A stretch of 15,995 bases of DNA from CAZIKB01 sp964539665 (GTDB lineage: Bacteria; Zhuqueibacterota; Zhuqueibacteria; Oceanimicrobiales; Oceanimicrobiaceae), in NCBI GenBank assembly GCA_964539665.1, contig CAZIKB010000136.1, positions 1-15,995 of the forward strand. Direction: 5' to 3'. The notes under the pieces were generated by a model. That model made no database searches, had not been told where the DNA came from, and saw nothing but the letters and a program-made list of their open reading frames with translations. Shown here one piece after another: positions 6,922-14,243 of the stretch. Within the stretch, counting starts at the first letter, position 1. Each line of letters begins with the position of its first letter. A program made the position numbers and the translations under genes.

Positions 6922-8616
6922 ATGAGCACTCTGGATTGGTTGTTAATGGGCAGTTTTCTGGTATTTATTGTAGGGTACGGAACATGGAAAAGTCGCGGAA
7001 GTAAAAACGTCAAAGAGTTCTTGCTGGCTAACAAATCAGTGCCGTGGTATACGGTAACTCTTTCGATTATGGCCACACAAGCCAGCGCCATCACTTTTCT
7101 TTCAACACCGGGACAGGCTTATGCGGACGGCATGCGATTTGTGCAATTCTATTTTGGGCTTCCCATCGCCATGATCATTCTCTCAATCACGGCTGTTCCG
7201 CTTTATCATAAACTGAATGTGTACACCGCCTACGAGTATTTAGAACAACGGTTTGACCTGAAAAACCGCGCTTTAGGTAGTTTTCTGTTTCTAATTCAAC
7301 GGGGACTGGCTGCTGGATTTACCATCTTTGCGCCGGCATTAATTATATCGGTACTCCTGGGCTGGGATATTCGTCTGACCATATTTGCTATTGGCGGATT
7401 GGTCATTCTTTATACAGCATCGGGCGGAACTGATGCGGTCAATAAAACCCACCTACTGCAAATGCTCGTAATCACCGTGGGAATGTTCGCGGCATTTGTT
7501 ACTATTTATCGTTTATTGCCTCCGGACATTTCATTTTTAGATGCAGCTCATGTCGCGGGTAAAATGGGAAAACTAAACGCCATAACTTTCTCTTTTGATT
7601 GGAGGGATCGATATAGTTTTTGGTCAGGCCTTATTGGTGGCACCTTCCTGGCGCTGTCATATTTTGGCACAGATCAATCGCAGGTGCAGCGTTATCTCGC
7701 TGGCAGCTCGATAACTCAAAGCCGAATGGGACTGCTCGCAAATGGGATTATAAAAATCCCGATGCAATTCATTATTCTGTTTATCGGCGCCATGGTTTTT
7801 GTGTTTTATCAGTTTGTCACCCCTCCCCTGTTCTTTAATTCGGTCGAAACGGCGAACGTCAACAAAAGCGCGTATGCTGCGGAGTATCAACAACTAGAAA
7901 ACGAATACGCGCAAGTGCATCAGGAAAAACAAATTTACATTCGGGAAATGTTAGCTGCGAACAGCTCCGATAATAGTACGGAGTTAAATAATGCACTTCA
8001 GAAGCTGGAATCAACGAAAGCCACTGAATCGGGCATCAGAGATGAAGGGATTAAGCTCATTCAAAAAGCCAATCCCGCTGCGGACACTAATGACACTAAT
8101 TACATATTTCTAAGTTTTGTTGTCAATTTTTTACCGATTGGATTAGTCGGGCTTGTGCTTGCTGCCATTCTCTCGGCTTCAATGTCTTCCACATCCGCTG
8201 AGCTAAATGCCCTGGCCTCCACAACCGTTATTGATATTTACAAACGAATGTACAAGAAAGAAGCATCCGAGCGGCATTATCTCATTGCATCCAAGTTGGC
8301 GACGATTTTTTGGGGAATTTACGCCATTTGTTTCGCATTGTACGCCAATCGCCTCGGAACATTGATCGAAGCTGTGAATATTCTGGGATCGCTTTTTTAC
8401 GGCACAGTACTCGGGATATTTTTAATCGCATTTTACTTAAAAAAAATAGGTGGGAATGCCACTTTTCTTGCAGCCATAATCGCCGAGCTGGTGGTTTTTG
8501 GATGTTTTATTTTCACCGAGATTCCGTATTTATGGTTTAATGTGATCGGCTGTGTTGTTCTCATTATTGTGGCTTATTTGATAAATCCTATATTCGAAGC
8601 GAAAAACAACAAATGA
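6922..8616 (+). CDS. Sodium:solute symporter (SSS family)
   Basis: A 564-aa polytopic inner-membrane protein of the SSS (SLC5-like) family, which drives uptake of sugars, amino acids or organic acids with the Na+ gradient. About 13 hydrophobic segments are visible. The first is at residues 5-21. The conserved VTLSIMATQASAITFLSTPG region lies at about 47-66. A segment rich in small residues (LAAILSASMSSTSAELNALAS) at about 413-433 matches the family's Na+-site helix. A hydrophilic, probably coiled-coil loop of about 85 residues (roughly 306-392) interrupts the membrane domain, rich in Glu, Gln and Lys. The ATG follows AAGGA at 6910-6914, seven nt upstream. It closes the deacetylase/DUF2911 block and probably imports its product, though the substrate cannot be read from sequence. 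Its last codons run into an AAAT-rich repeat. The family call is firm; the substrate is unknown. Confidence 0.93.
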   Translation: MSTLDWLLMGSFLVFIVGYGTWKSRGSKNVKEFLLANKSVPWYTVTLSIMATQASAITFLSTPGQAYADGMRFVQFYFGLPIAMIILSITAVPLYHKLNVYTAYEYLEQRFDLKNRALGSFLFLIQRGLAAGFTIFAPALIISVLLGWDIRLTIFAIGGLVILYTASGGTDAVNKTHLLQMLVITVGMFAAFVTIYRLLPPDISFLDAAHVAGKMGKLNAITFSFDWRDRYSFWSGLIGGTFLALSYFGTDQSQVQRYLAGSSITQSRMGLLANGIIKIPMQFIILFIGAMVFVFYQFVTPPLFFNSVETANVNKSAYAAEYQQLENEYAQVHQEKQIYIREMLAANSSDNSTELNNALQKLESTKATESGIRDEGIKLIQKANPAADTNDTNYIFLSFVVNFLPIGLVGLVLAAILSASMSSTSAELNALASTTVIDIYKRMYKKEASERHYLIASKLATIFWGIYAICFALYANRLGTLIEAVNILGSLFYGTVLGIFLIAFYLKKIGGNATFLAAIIAELVVFGCFIFTEIPYLWFNVIGCVVLIIVAYLINPIFEAKNNK

Positions 8617-8667
8617 CAAAACACAAATCTTAAATAAATAACAATTGACCAAATACGAAATTCTAAA
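8602..8667 (+). repeat. AAAT-rich degenerate repeat run
   Basis: From AAAAACAACAAATGAC onward the strand is almost free of G and repeats AAAT or CAAAT at roughly 10-11-nt steps (CAAATGAC, CACAAATC, TAAATAA, CCAAATAC, GAAATTC). It starts inside the last codons of the symporter (KNNK stop) and continues into the gap. I recall similar runs next to genes in many environmental bacterial genomes. It may have supplied the present stop codon of the symporter. Confidence 0.4.
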
Positions 8668-8731
8668 GCTGTTTATGAGAATAATAATGAATGTCGGGAT
8701 AAATCGGGAAATCCATGTGCAAGGCGTCTGG

Positions 8732-8756
8732 ATTCCCGCTTAAATCACGCGGGAAT
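8732..8756. repeat. GC-rich palindrome (ATTCCCGC / GCGGGAAT)
   Basis: Perfect 8-nt arms, ATTCCCGC (8732-8739) and GCGGGAAT (8749-8756), flank a 9-nt AT-rich loop. The element reads GGATTCCCGC...GCGGGAATGACA, a form I know as a common dispersed intergenic repeat in several phyla. It lies 24 nt before the sensor kinase start. A stable stem there could end symporter transcripts or protect mRNA ends. It lacks a T-run, so it is not a classical terminator. Confidence 0.6.
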
Positions 8757-8779
8757 GACATTATAACGATATTAGGAAA

Positions 8780-9865
8780 ATGAAAGCTACAGAACCATCT
8801 CAAAATCAAACCAAATTTAAAAATAAAAACTGGCTTCTGCTTTTGCTCCTCTGGCAAATCATTGGCTTCGTGGTGACTTTGATTGTTGCCATCCCGAAGG
8901 GAAATTTCCATTACTTTATTGATGATCTCATTTTATGCCTGAGCCTTACAAATGGTGTGGCATTATTGTGCAGTCTATATTTCCAAATTCATCAAAAATG
9001 GTTGAAGTACGCTCTAACCAACTCCTATTTACGCATTATCATCTCAATTCTGGTCGTGGGTCTAATAATCGCCACTGCAACGAAATCTTCATTTTATTTA
9101 GTTAGCAATATTTGTGGAATTGATCAATACACCGTCAGCCGCTGGCATCTGTTAACAGTCACGGTCAACCTAATTGTCTTGACGGTTATCACGGCTGCTG
9201 TCGTGCTTTATTTCCTCTACCAGAGGCTTTCAAATACACTGGCGGTTAAAATTCAGGAAAATGAAAAACTGCAGCGGCTGCAGGTCGAATCGAAACTTTC
9301 TCTGCTGCAATCCAAGGTGAATCCGCATTTTCTTTTTAATACGCTGAATACCATGCTGGATATCGTAAAACGCAATCCGGGCGAAGTCGAGAAGATGATC
9401 CTGAATTTGTCTGATATTTATCGAAAGACGCTGACAATGCCCGACAACACGCTCGTGCCTTTGAAAGAGGAGCTACTGCTGGTTAGGCAGTATCTTGAGA
9501 TTGAGAAAGTCAGAATGGGCAAACGGCTGAATTATGAAATTAAGGCTGAGCAACAACTGGACTCCTATAAAATCCCTCCGATGATCGTGCAAATCATTGT
9601 CGAAAATTCAATTAAACATGGTTTGTCACCTAAAAAAGAAGGCGGTTCCATTAAGATTCTTACCAAGAAAAAGAATGGCCGGGTGCAAATTGATGTGACC
9701 GATAGCGGCGTAGGAATCGATTTAAACAAGGCCCACTCTGGATTTGGGATATACAGCATTCAGCAGCGTCTGAAGCTGAATTACGGTGAATCTGCCAAGT
9801 TTAACATTTCAAAACCTGAATCAGGCGGCACCTATATTGGCATCGAACTGCCTCATGATAATTAG
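8780..9865 (+). CDS. LytS/YehU-type sensor histidine kinase
   Basis: A 361-aa membrane sensor kinase of the LytS-like His_kinase (PF06580) family. Four hydrophobic helices lie at about 18-38, 49-69, 83-102 and 124-148, with short loops and no large periplasmic sensor domain, so it probably senses through the membrane part. A coiled-coil linker at 150-178 leads to the H-box LQSKVNPHFLFNTLNTML with phosphoacceptor H183. The N-box is VENSIKHG (N276) and the G-box DSGVGI is at 308-313, followed by GFGIYSIQQRLKL. The ATG has AGGA only two nt upstream, an unusually short spacing, so initiation may be weak. The stop codon lies inside the start of the response regulator (11-nt overlap), a firm two-component pair. 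It follows the symporter by 163 nt, so a transporter-linked stimulus is plausible but inferred. Confidence 0.95.
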   Translation: MKATEPSQNQTKFKNKNWLLLLLLWQIIGFVVTLIVAIPKGNFHYFIDDLILCLSLTNGVALLCSLYFQIHQKWLKYALTNSYLRIIISILVVGLIIATATKSSFYLVSNICGIDQYTVSRWHLLTVTVNLIVLTVITAAVVLYFLYQRLSNTLAVKIQENEKLQRLQVESKLSLLQSKVNPHFLFNTLNTMLDIVKRNPGEVEKMILNLSDIYRKTLTMPDNTLVPLKEELLLVRQYLEIEKVRMGKRLNYEIKAEQQLDSYKIPPMIVQIIVENSIKHGLSPKKEGGSIKILTKKKNGRVQIDVTDSGVGIDLNKAHSGFGIYSIQQRLKLNYGESAKFNISKPESGGTYIGIELPHDN

Positions 9866-10601
9866 AACCATCATTGTTGAAGATGAAACACCCTCGCTTG
9901 AACGGCTGAAATCACTTTTGCAGGAATTCGACGAAATCGAAATAGTTGGCCAGGCCCAGGACGGCCCGGCTGCAGTAAAATTGATCAACGATAGCAAGCC
10001 CGATTTAGCCTTTCTCGATATCCAACTGCCGGTGTATTCAAGCTTTGAAGTGCTGGTAAAAATCGAACACAAGCCCACGGTTATTTTCATAACCGCCTAT
10101 GACGAGTACGCGATTAAAGCCTTCGAAGAGAACGCCATTGACTACCTGCTTAAACCAACCGACTCGCAACGGCTTGCCCGGGCCATTGAAAAGGTCAGGC
10201 AACTAAACCGCCCGGCTGATGAAAAACTGTTCACCATTCTGAAATCTATTGTAAAGCCAATAAAATATCTCGATCGGTTTTCAGTGAAGATTGGTGATGA
10301 GATTCTTTTCATTCCAGCCGAAGATGTCTACTGGTTCCAGGCGGAGGATAAATACATTTTCCTGCACACTGCCGCTCGTGAGTTCATTTATGACTCCACG
10401 CTCAAAGACCTAGAGAAAGCCCTCAATCCCGAACAATTCATTCGCATTCATAAAAGCACAATTGTAGCCATCGATAAAATTCACAAAATGAAACGAACCT
10501 TTGCAGGCAAGTTCAAAGTCCAGCTCAAAGACGCCAAAAAATCGGGTTTTGAGATTGGTCGGACGTTTGTCAATGCAACAAGGGAGAGATTAAGGTTTTA
10601 A
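9855..10601 (+). CDS. LytTR-family response regulator
   Basis: A 248-aa transcriptional regulator with an N-terminal receiver and a C-terminal LytTR DNA-binding domain. The receiver (1-120) shows acidic E9/D10, phosphoacceptor D55 in LAFLDIQLPV, T80 in FITAYD and K100 in DYLLKPTD, so the full phosphorylation site is present. The LytTR domain at about 145-246 contains DRFSVKIGDEILFIPAEDVYWFQAEDKYIFLHT, the RIHKSTIVAID segment and the terminal RTFVNATRERL typical of the family. I place the start at ATG 9855, inside the kinase gene, since MIIRTIIVEDE is where receivers begin. A longer frame from 9786 would add 23 residues that merely overlap kinase codons. No clear Shine-Dalgarno precedes 9855, which suits coupling to kinase translation. 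The last 35 codons before RF recur, diverged, in the relic at 11323. Targets are probably the symporter block, by proximity only. Confidence 0.95.
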   Translation: MIIRTIIVEDETPSLERLKSLLQEFDEIEIVGQAQDGPAAVKLINDSKPDLAFLDIQLPVYSSFEVLVKIEHKPTVIFITAYDEYAIKAFEENAIDYLLKPTDSQRLARAIEKVRQLNRPADEKLFTILKSIVKPIKYLDRFSVKIGDEILFIPAEDVYWFQAEDKYIFLHTAAREFIYDSTLKDLEKALNPEQFIRIHKSTIVAIDKIHKMKRTFAGKFKVQLKDAKKSGFEIGRTFVNATRERLRF

Positions 10602-10628
10602 TATTTTTGCAGGATTTGGTATTCGAAA

Positions 10629-10661
10629 ACAGATTTCGAAAACGAATCTATCAGAATCTGT
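10629..10661. terminator. Hairpin after the two-component operon
   Basis: Two nested pairings occur 28 nt after the regulator stop. AGATTTCG and CGAATCT (10631-10649) close an AAAA loop with one bulge, and ACAGATT (10629-10635) can alternatively pair with AATCTGT (10655-10661). No T-run follows, so it is at best a weak or Rho-assisted terminator or an mRNA-end stabiliser. It may also insulate the toxin promoter downstream. Confidence 0.35.
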
Positions 10662-10706
10662 CATGAAAGAATTTTGCAATGAATAAATAGTTTTATGAAA
10701 AATATA

Positions 10707-10735
10707 TTGACAATTAATGTATATTTCAGTAATAT
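10707..10735 (+). promoter_or_regulatory. Sigma70-type promoter of the toxin-antitoxin pair
   Basis: TTGACA (10707-10712) matches the -35 consensus perfectly. After a 17-nt spacer comes TAATAT (10730-10735), a 4/6 match to the -10 box. Transcription would begin near 10742, only about three nt before the toxin ATG at 10745. The -10 box overlaps the inverted repeat at 10718-10738. Confidence 0.6.
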
Positions 10736-10738
10736 ACA
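10718..10738. promoter_or_regulatory. Putative autoregulatory operator of the toxin-antitoxin pair
   Basis: TGTATAT (10718-10724) and ATATACA (10732-10738) are perfect 7-nt inverted arms around a 7-nt spacer, overlapping the -10 box. Ribbon-helix-helix antitoxins commonly bind such short palindromes in their own promoter to repress it. The antitoxin at 11031 belongs to that type. The assignment rests on position and symmetry. Confidence 0.5.
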
Positions 10739-10744
10739 AATTCA

Positions 10745-11056
10745 ATGGATGAACTGCTTTTAAATTGTGCTGGATTTGAATGGGACGAAGGAAACGCTGA
10801 AAAAAATTGGATCCGTCACAAGGTTACTAGAAATGAGTGCGAGCAAGTATTTTTCAATGAACCACTCATCATTGCTGATGACCTAAAACATTCTAGTCTT
10901 GAGAAAAGATGGTATTTACTTGGAAGAACAGATGTTAGAAGATTACTATTTGTTGCATTTACTATAAGAAAAAATCTTATTCGTATCATTACAGCAAGAG
11001 ATATGAATAAAAAAGAAAGAGAAGCATATTATGAACAAATTAAAAAAGATACCTGA
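10745..11056 (+). CDS. brnT: BrnT family toxin
   Basis: A 103-aa toxin of the BrnT (DUF497) family, ribonuclease-fold proteins related to RelE that arrest translation by cutting RNA and are neutralised by a partner antitoxin. The family pattern is clear. FEWDEGNAEKNWIRHKVT (12-29) matches the F-x-W-D-x-x-K-x-x-x-N-x-x-K-H-x-V signature, ECEQVF follows, then RWYLLGRTDVRRLLFVAFT (55-73), and RIITARDMNKKEREAYY (79-95) ends with the typical R-I-I-x-A-R and E-R-x-x-Y motifs. No ribosome-binding site precedes the ATG, and the predicted transcript starts only a few nt upstream, so translation may be leaderless. Toxin-first order and a 26-nt overlap with the antitoxin are usual for this type. The pair is inserted between the LytTR gene and a LytTR relic, suggesting acquisition. 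It looks intact and functional. Confidence 0.92.
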   Translation: MDELLLNCAGFEWDEGNAEKNWIRHKVTRNECEQVFFNEPLIIADDLKHSSLEKRWYLLGRTDVRRLLFVAFTIRKNLIRIITARDMNKKEREAYYEQIKKDT

Positions 11057-11309
11057 GTTTAAAAATGAAGATGAAGAAAGGGAGTTTTGGGCAAAATCTG
11101 ACTCTACGGAATATATCAATTGGAAAAGAGCAGAAAAAATCGCATTTCCTAAACTAAAGCCATCGACAAAAACCATTTCACTTCGCCTTCCAGAATTCAT
11201 GTTAAATGAGATAAAAATGATTGCTAATAAAAGAGATGTGCCTTATCAGTCTCTCATAAAGATATTTCTAAAGGAAAGAATTGATCAGGAATTGAAACAG
11301 TCAGCTTAA
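11031..11309 (+). CDS. CopG-type antitoxin partner of BrnT
   Basis: A 92-aa antitoxin of the CopG_antitoxin (PF12441-like) type that pairs with BrnT toxins; distinct from the classical BrnA form, so I give no symbol. The N-terminal half (IPEFKNEDEEREFWAKSDSTEYINW and following) is the acidic, toxin-binding segment. KPSTKTISLRLPEFMLNEIKMIANKRDVPYQSLIKIFLKERI (about 45-85) is the ribbon-helix-helix part: the beta strand TISLRLP followed by two helices, with the DVPYQSLI motif between them. It would dimerise, bind DNA at the palindrome near 10718-10738 and cap the toxin. The ATG lies inside the toxin gene, preceded by purine-rich AGAAAGAGAAG, so it depends on translational coupling. Fourteen nt after its stop the LytTR relic begins. 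Confidence 0.9.
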   Translation: MNKLKKIPEFKNEDEEREFWAKSDSTEYINWKRAEKIAFPKLKPSTKTISLRLPEFMLNEIKMIANKRDVPYQSLIKIFLKERIDQELKQSA

Positions 11310-11322
11310 TAAAATCAATAAG

Positions 11323-11430
11323 ATAAAACAAACTTTTGCAGGCAAGTACAAAGTCCAGCTCAAAGACGCCAGAATATCGAGTTTTGAGATTGGCCGGATG
11401 TATGTAAGTGCTACAAGGGAGAGATTATGA
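11323..11430 (+). pseudogene. LytTR response regulator relic (3' end only)
   Basis: Thirty-five codons and a stop that match the end of the response regulator at 10488-10592. By my count 92 of 105 nucleotides and 26 of 35 residues agree (TFAGKYKVQLKDA against TFAGKFKVQLKDA, ending ATRERL). The reading frame is still open and four of thirteen changes are silent. The relic stops after RERL, without the RF of the intact gene. No start codon or upstream domain is present. The divergence argues against a fresh target-site duplication. It looks like the tail of a second, related regulator gene whose body is gone, with the toxin-antitoxin pair now in its place. The next 248 nt to 11678 hold no supported gene; a TATAAT at 11502-11507 lacks a good -35 partner. 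Confidence 0.75.
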
Positions 11431-11678
11431 TTTTAATATGGGTGATAAAGAAACGCTTGAATTAATCAAAGTGAATACTATCTCCCTTCCCTTTTCCATT
11501 TTATAATACGAATTTTATTTGCAAAATGAAAATGCGTTAATTAAATTGGTGTGTTATTCATAAAACCAGATAATCACTTTTAGGTTTAAGAAATGTCCAT
11601 TCAAACAATTATCAAGTTAGGATTTAGTGTTAGCTATTGCCACCGTTAGTCAAAATCAAACAGATGAAGGGATATGTC

Positions 11679-14216
11679 ATGAAAGTACAACTCAAACCAT
11701 CCTGCCAATTGGCCGTATTGCTCGCTGCTGTATTGATTTTTCAAGTCCGCTCAATTCAAGCTCAAACTACGTTCCCTAACCCAAACATTCAAAAACAGCT
11801 AACCCTCGAAGGCGATTTGATACTCACGGGTAGTCAGACGATGACTATTGAGAACACCAGTTACATTATAAATGGCGATGTTGTGTTAAAAGACAGTTCT
11901 CAACTCATCATCCGGCAATCTATTATTGACTTGTCAGATAAGCCTGGAAGTGAAAGATTTATTCGCCTTCTTGGTTCTTCCTTTTTACAGGCCGACACCA
12001 CTATCTTCGGTGGTTTGGATCTAACCCAGGGAATTAATCCCTCGGAAGTGGAAATGTTGAAACCCGGCTACCTAATCACTGAAAACAACTCAAAACTCAT
12101 TTTAAACAATTGTTTTTCTTTGAATCAACAATATCAGGGAAATTCCGAGGTAACTATACGCCATTCTTACCTATTTCAGGAACCCCTGGGCCTTATTCAT
12201 GTCGAAGGAACCGCAGAAGTCTTGATTGAAGACAGTTACGTGGGGGCGATTTTTATTGCTATTCCACATAATGTACCCGTTGTGATTGACAGCTTGCGGC
12301 CTGGATATCAGGAATACTGGGTTGCAAAGGAGAGTATTTCCGACAGCTTAGATTACAATCTGGTTCTACGCAGAACCGTAGTTGCGGATAATGACAAAGG
12401 CTATAACGGCGGTATTGAAATGGGCTGGAACATCGCAGCCGATGCCTTGAGAACAAATATCACCATATCTAATTCAAAACTGAATAAATTTTTATTTGGT
12501 TTTCCAGATAACGAATCTGCATTTATTTCGGGTCTGCTGGTTCGTCAACCCGTAACTATAGATTTCAACAACATTCACATCATCAATACAGAAATTCAAA
12601 CCCAATGGGGCGTGTTTATGAACGGCGGCCCGGCTGTAATAAATGATTCCCAAGGGCTTTTTATCTATATGACAGGTGGAAATGCCGATATTCTTGTCCA
12701 AAATTCAGAAGTCGGTGAAATCGATCCCAGAAATTACACCGGAACGTTAATTTATGATCATTCTTCCTGGGAAGGTGGGTATGAGATTTGGGAAAACTCC
12801 CACATCAAAATCCGTGGAAGCGTGCGCATTCTGCAGCCAACTTTACCGATTTTTGATCTGACCTCAACCATGACCCGCACTTACGATGTTGTCTTGCGCG
12901 ATGACCTGGACGGTTCACCTTTTGATAATGTCAACCTCTCTCTTTCAAAAGACGGGGCTGCAGTTTGGAATGGCACTACCGATGCAAAGGGCAAGGTTAG
13001 CTTTGACATTACCTTTGACTACGATAACTGTAAGGATGAGTGGATTCTGAGTGCAGATGCCAACCACATCAATCTGAATAAGACTGTTTCTATCCTTATT
13101 TCCAATCCTGTGATAATAAACCTGGAACTGGAGAAAGACAGCACCCGCTATCGGTCCGTCTTACACGTGGCAGAGAACTCTAATTTTCCTTCCGGGACCA
13201 GGCAAAGCCCTTATCCCACCATTCAAGAAGCCATTGATAATTCAGGTGGCGATATCATTTATGTTCATCCTGGAACATATCCCGGATACATCGCTCCGGG
13301 TGAAATTCGTGGGGGGATTACACTAAAAGACAGTGTTACCATTTTAGGCGCGGGTGCTGATTCAACTATCCTTACCGGAGATTTAAATGCGGAAAGTGTA
13401 TCCGGAGCGCGTATCAGCGGATTCACTATTAAAGATGGTATTCATGCGATCTCTACTTCAATGACTATTACAAACAGTGTGTTTGCCGATTTTGCAGGCA
13501 CTGCGATTTGGGGTTCACATTCGGATTTTCATATTATCAATAACGTGCTTGCCGGCAACAGCCCGGACGCCATATTCTTGCACGATTCCTCCACAGCGAT
13601 CATCAAAAACAATATCATTGTCAACAATACAGGTTTTGGTATAGCAGGTGTGGAATCTGCGTCGGCAACAATCAATTACAATGATGTCTGGGGCAACGGA
13701 GAAGACTACTTCGAATTTTTTACCGCAGGCGAGCACGACATTTCAGAGGAACCCCTATTTGTGGATGCAAGCGGCGGCGATTTCCATTTACAATTCGGTT
13801 CACCTTGTGTGGACGCCGGCGACCCGGCTCCTCAGTTCAACGATCCTGATGGGTCAAGGAATGATATAGGCGCATTTGGAGGTCCTTCTGCACCAGAGAA
13901 TATTACTAGTGTTGAAAGTGATGGTTTCTTCATCCCAATCCAAATCGCATTATTTCAGAATTATCCGAACCCCTTTAATGCTGAAACAAAGATCCGTTTT
14001 GAAATCCCAAACTCGGAATGGGTTAACTTATCCGTTTACAATATCATTGGCCAGAGAGTTCGAACACTTTTGAACGAAAAGAAAAAGGCAGGGCGTCATA
14101 CTGTTTACTGGGATGGTAAGGATGAATACAACAACTCGTTGGGAACCGGAATATATTTTTATCGATTTTCGACTAACGATTTTAAGTACACAAGAAAAGC
14201 TCTATTATTGAAATAG
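11679..14216 (+). CDS. Secreted parallel beta-helix protein with T9SS sorting domain
   Basis: An 845-aa extracellular or surface protein. I choose ATG 11679 because GAAGGGA lies eight nt upstream and MKVQLKPSCQLAVLLAAVLIF...QAQ is a good signal peptide (1-29); a TTG at 11637 opens a longer frame whose extra 14 residues spoil it. Residues about 40-395 form irregular beta-helix rungs rich in Asn, Ile and Val. About 400-490 (TYDVVLRDDLDGSPFDNVNL...DAKGKVSF) is an Ig-like, carboxypeptidase-regulatory-type module. About 493-535 (LHVAENSNFPSGTRQSPYPT, then TIQEAID and YVHPGTYPG) is DUF1565-like and leads a right-handed beta-helix to about 700, ending with GSPCVDAGDP...NDIGAFGG. Residues 759-845 (FQNYPNPFN..., GTGIYFYR, KALLLK) are a T9SS type A sorting domain. 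No pectate lyase-type catalytic residues are evident, so polysaccharide binding or lysis is only possible. It is apparently monocistronic. Confidence 0.9.
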   Translation: MKVQLKPSCQLAVLLAAVLIFQVRSIQAQTTFPNPNIQKQLTLEGDLILTGSQTMTIENTSYIINGDVVLKDSSQLIIRQSIIDLSDKPGSERFIRLLGSSFLQADTTIFGGLDLTQGINPSEVEMLKPGYLITENNSKLILNNCFSLNQQYQGNSEVTIRHSYLFQEPLGLIHVEGTAEVLIEDSYVGAIFIAIPHNVPVVIDSLRPGYQEYWVAKESISDSLDYNLVLRRTVVADNDKGYNGGIEMGWNIAADALRTNITISNSKLNKFLFGFPDNESAFISGLLVRQPVTIDFNNIHIINTEIQTQWGVFMNGGPAVINDSQGLFIYMTGGNADILVQNSEVGEIDPRNYTGTLIYDHSSWEGGYEIWENSHIKIRGSVRILQPTLPIFDLTSTMTRTYDVVLRDDLDGSPFDNVNLSLSKDGAAVWNGTTDAKGKVSFDITFDYDNCKDEWILSADANHINLNKTVSILISNPVIINLELEKDSTRYRSVLHVAENSNFPSGTRQSPYPTIQEAIDNSGGDIIYVHPGTYPGYIAPGEIRGGITLKDSVTILGAGADSTILTGDLNAESVSGARISGFTIKDGIHAISTSMTITNSVFADFAGTAIWGSHSDFHIINNVLAGNSPDAIFLHDSSTAIIKNNIIVNNTGFGIAGVESASATINYNDVWGNGEDYFEFFTAGEHDISEEPLFVDASGGDFHLQFGSPCVDAGDPAPQFNDPDGSRNDIGAFGGPSAPENITSVESDGFFIPIQIALFQNYPNPFNAETKIRFEIPNSEWVNLSVYNIIGQRVRTLLNEKKKAGRHTVYWDGKDEYNNSLGTGIYFYRFSTNDFKYTRKALLLK

Positions 14217-14243
14217 GTTAGTGAACGTAATATCATTTTGCTG

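Noticed and set aside
8663..8911. Minus-strand ORF of 82 residues
   Set aside because: It overlaps the palindrome and the start of the sensor kinase; shadow frame without motifs.
9786..9854. Upstream extension of the LytTR regulator by 23 residues
   Set aside because: These codons lie within the kinase gene in another frame, and receivers start at MIIRTIIVEDE; ATG 9855 fits better.
10602..11430. Insertion sequence with a long target-site duplication
   Set aside because: No transposase or terminal inverted repeats, and the repeated LytTR 3' ends differ at about 12% of bases, too old and too long for a normal duplication.
11438..11506. 22-codon ORF after the LytTR relic
   Set aside because: Too short, with no RBS or recognisable sequence.
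11637..11678. TTG start for the beta-helix protein
   Set aside because: It would place 14 extra residues before a good signal peptide; ATG 11679 has its own GAAGGGA.
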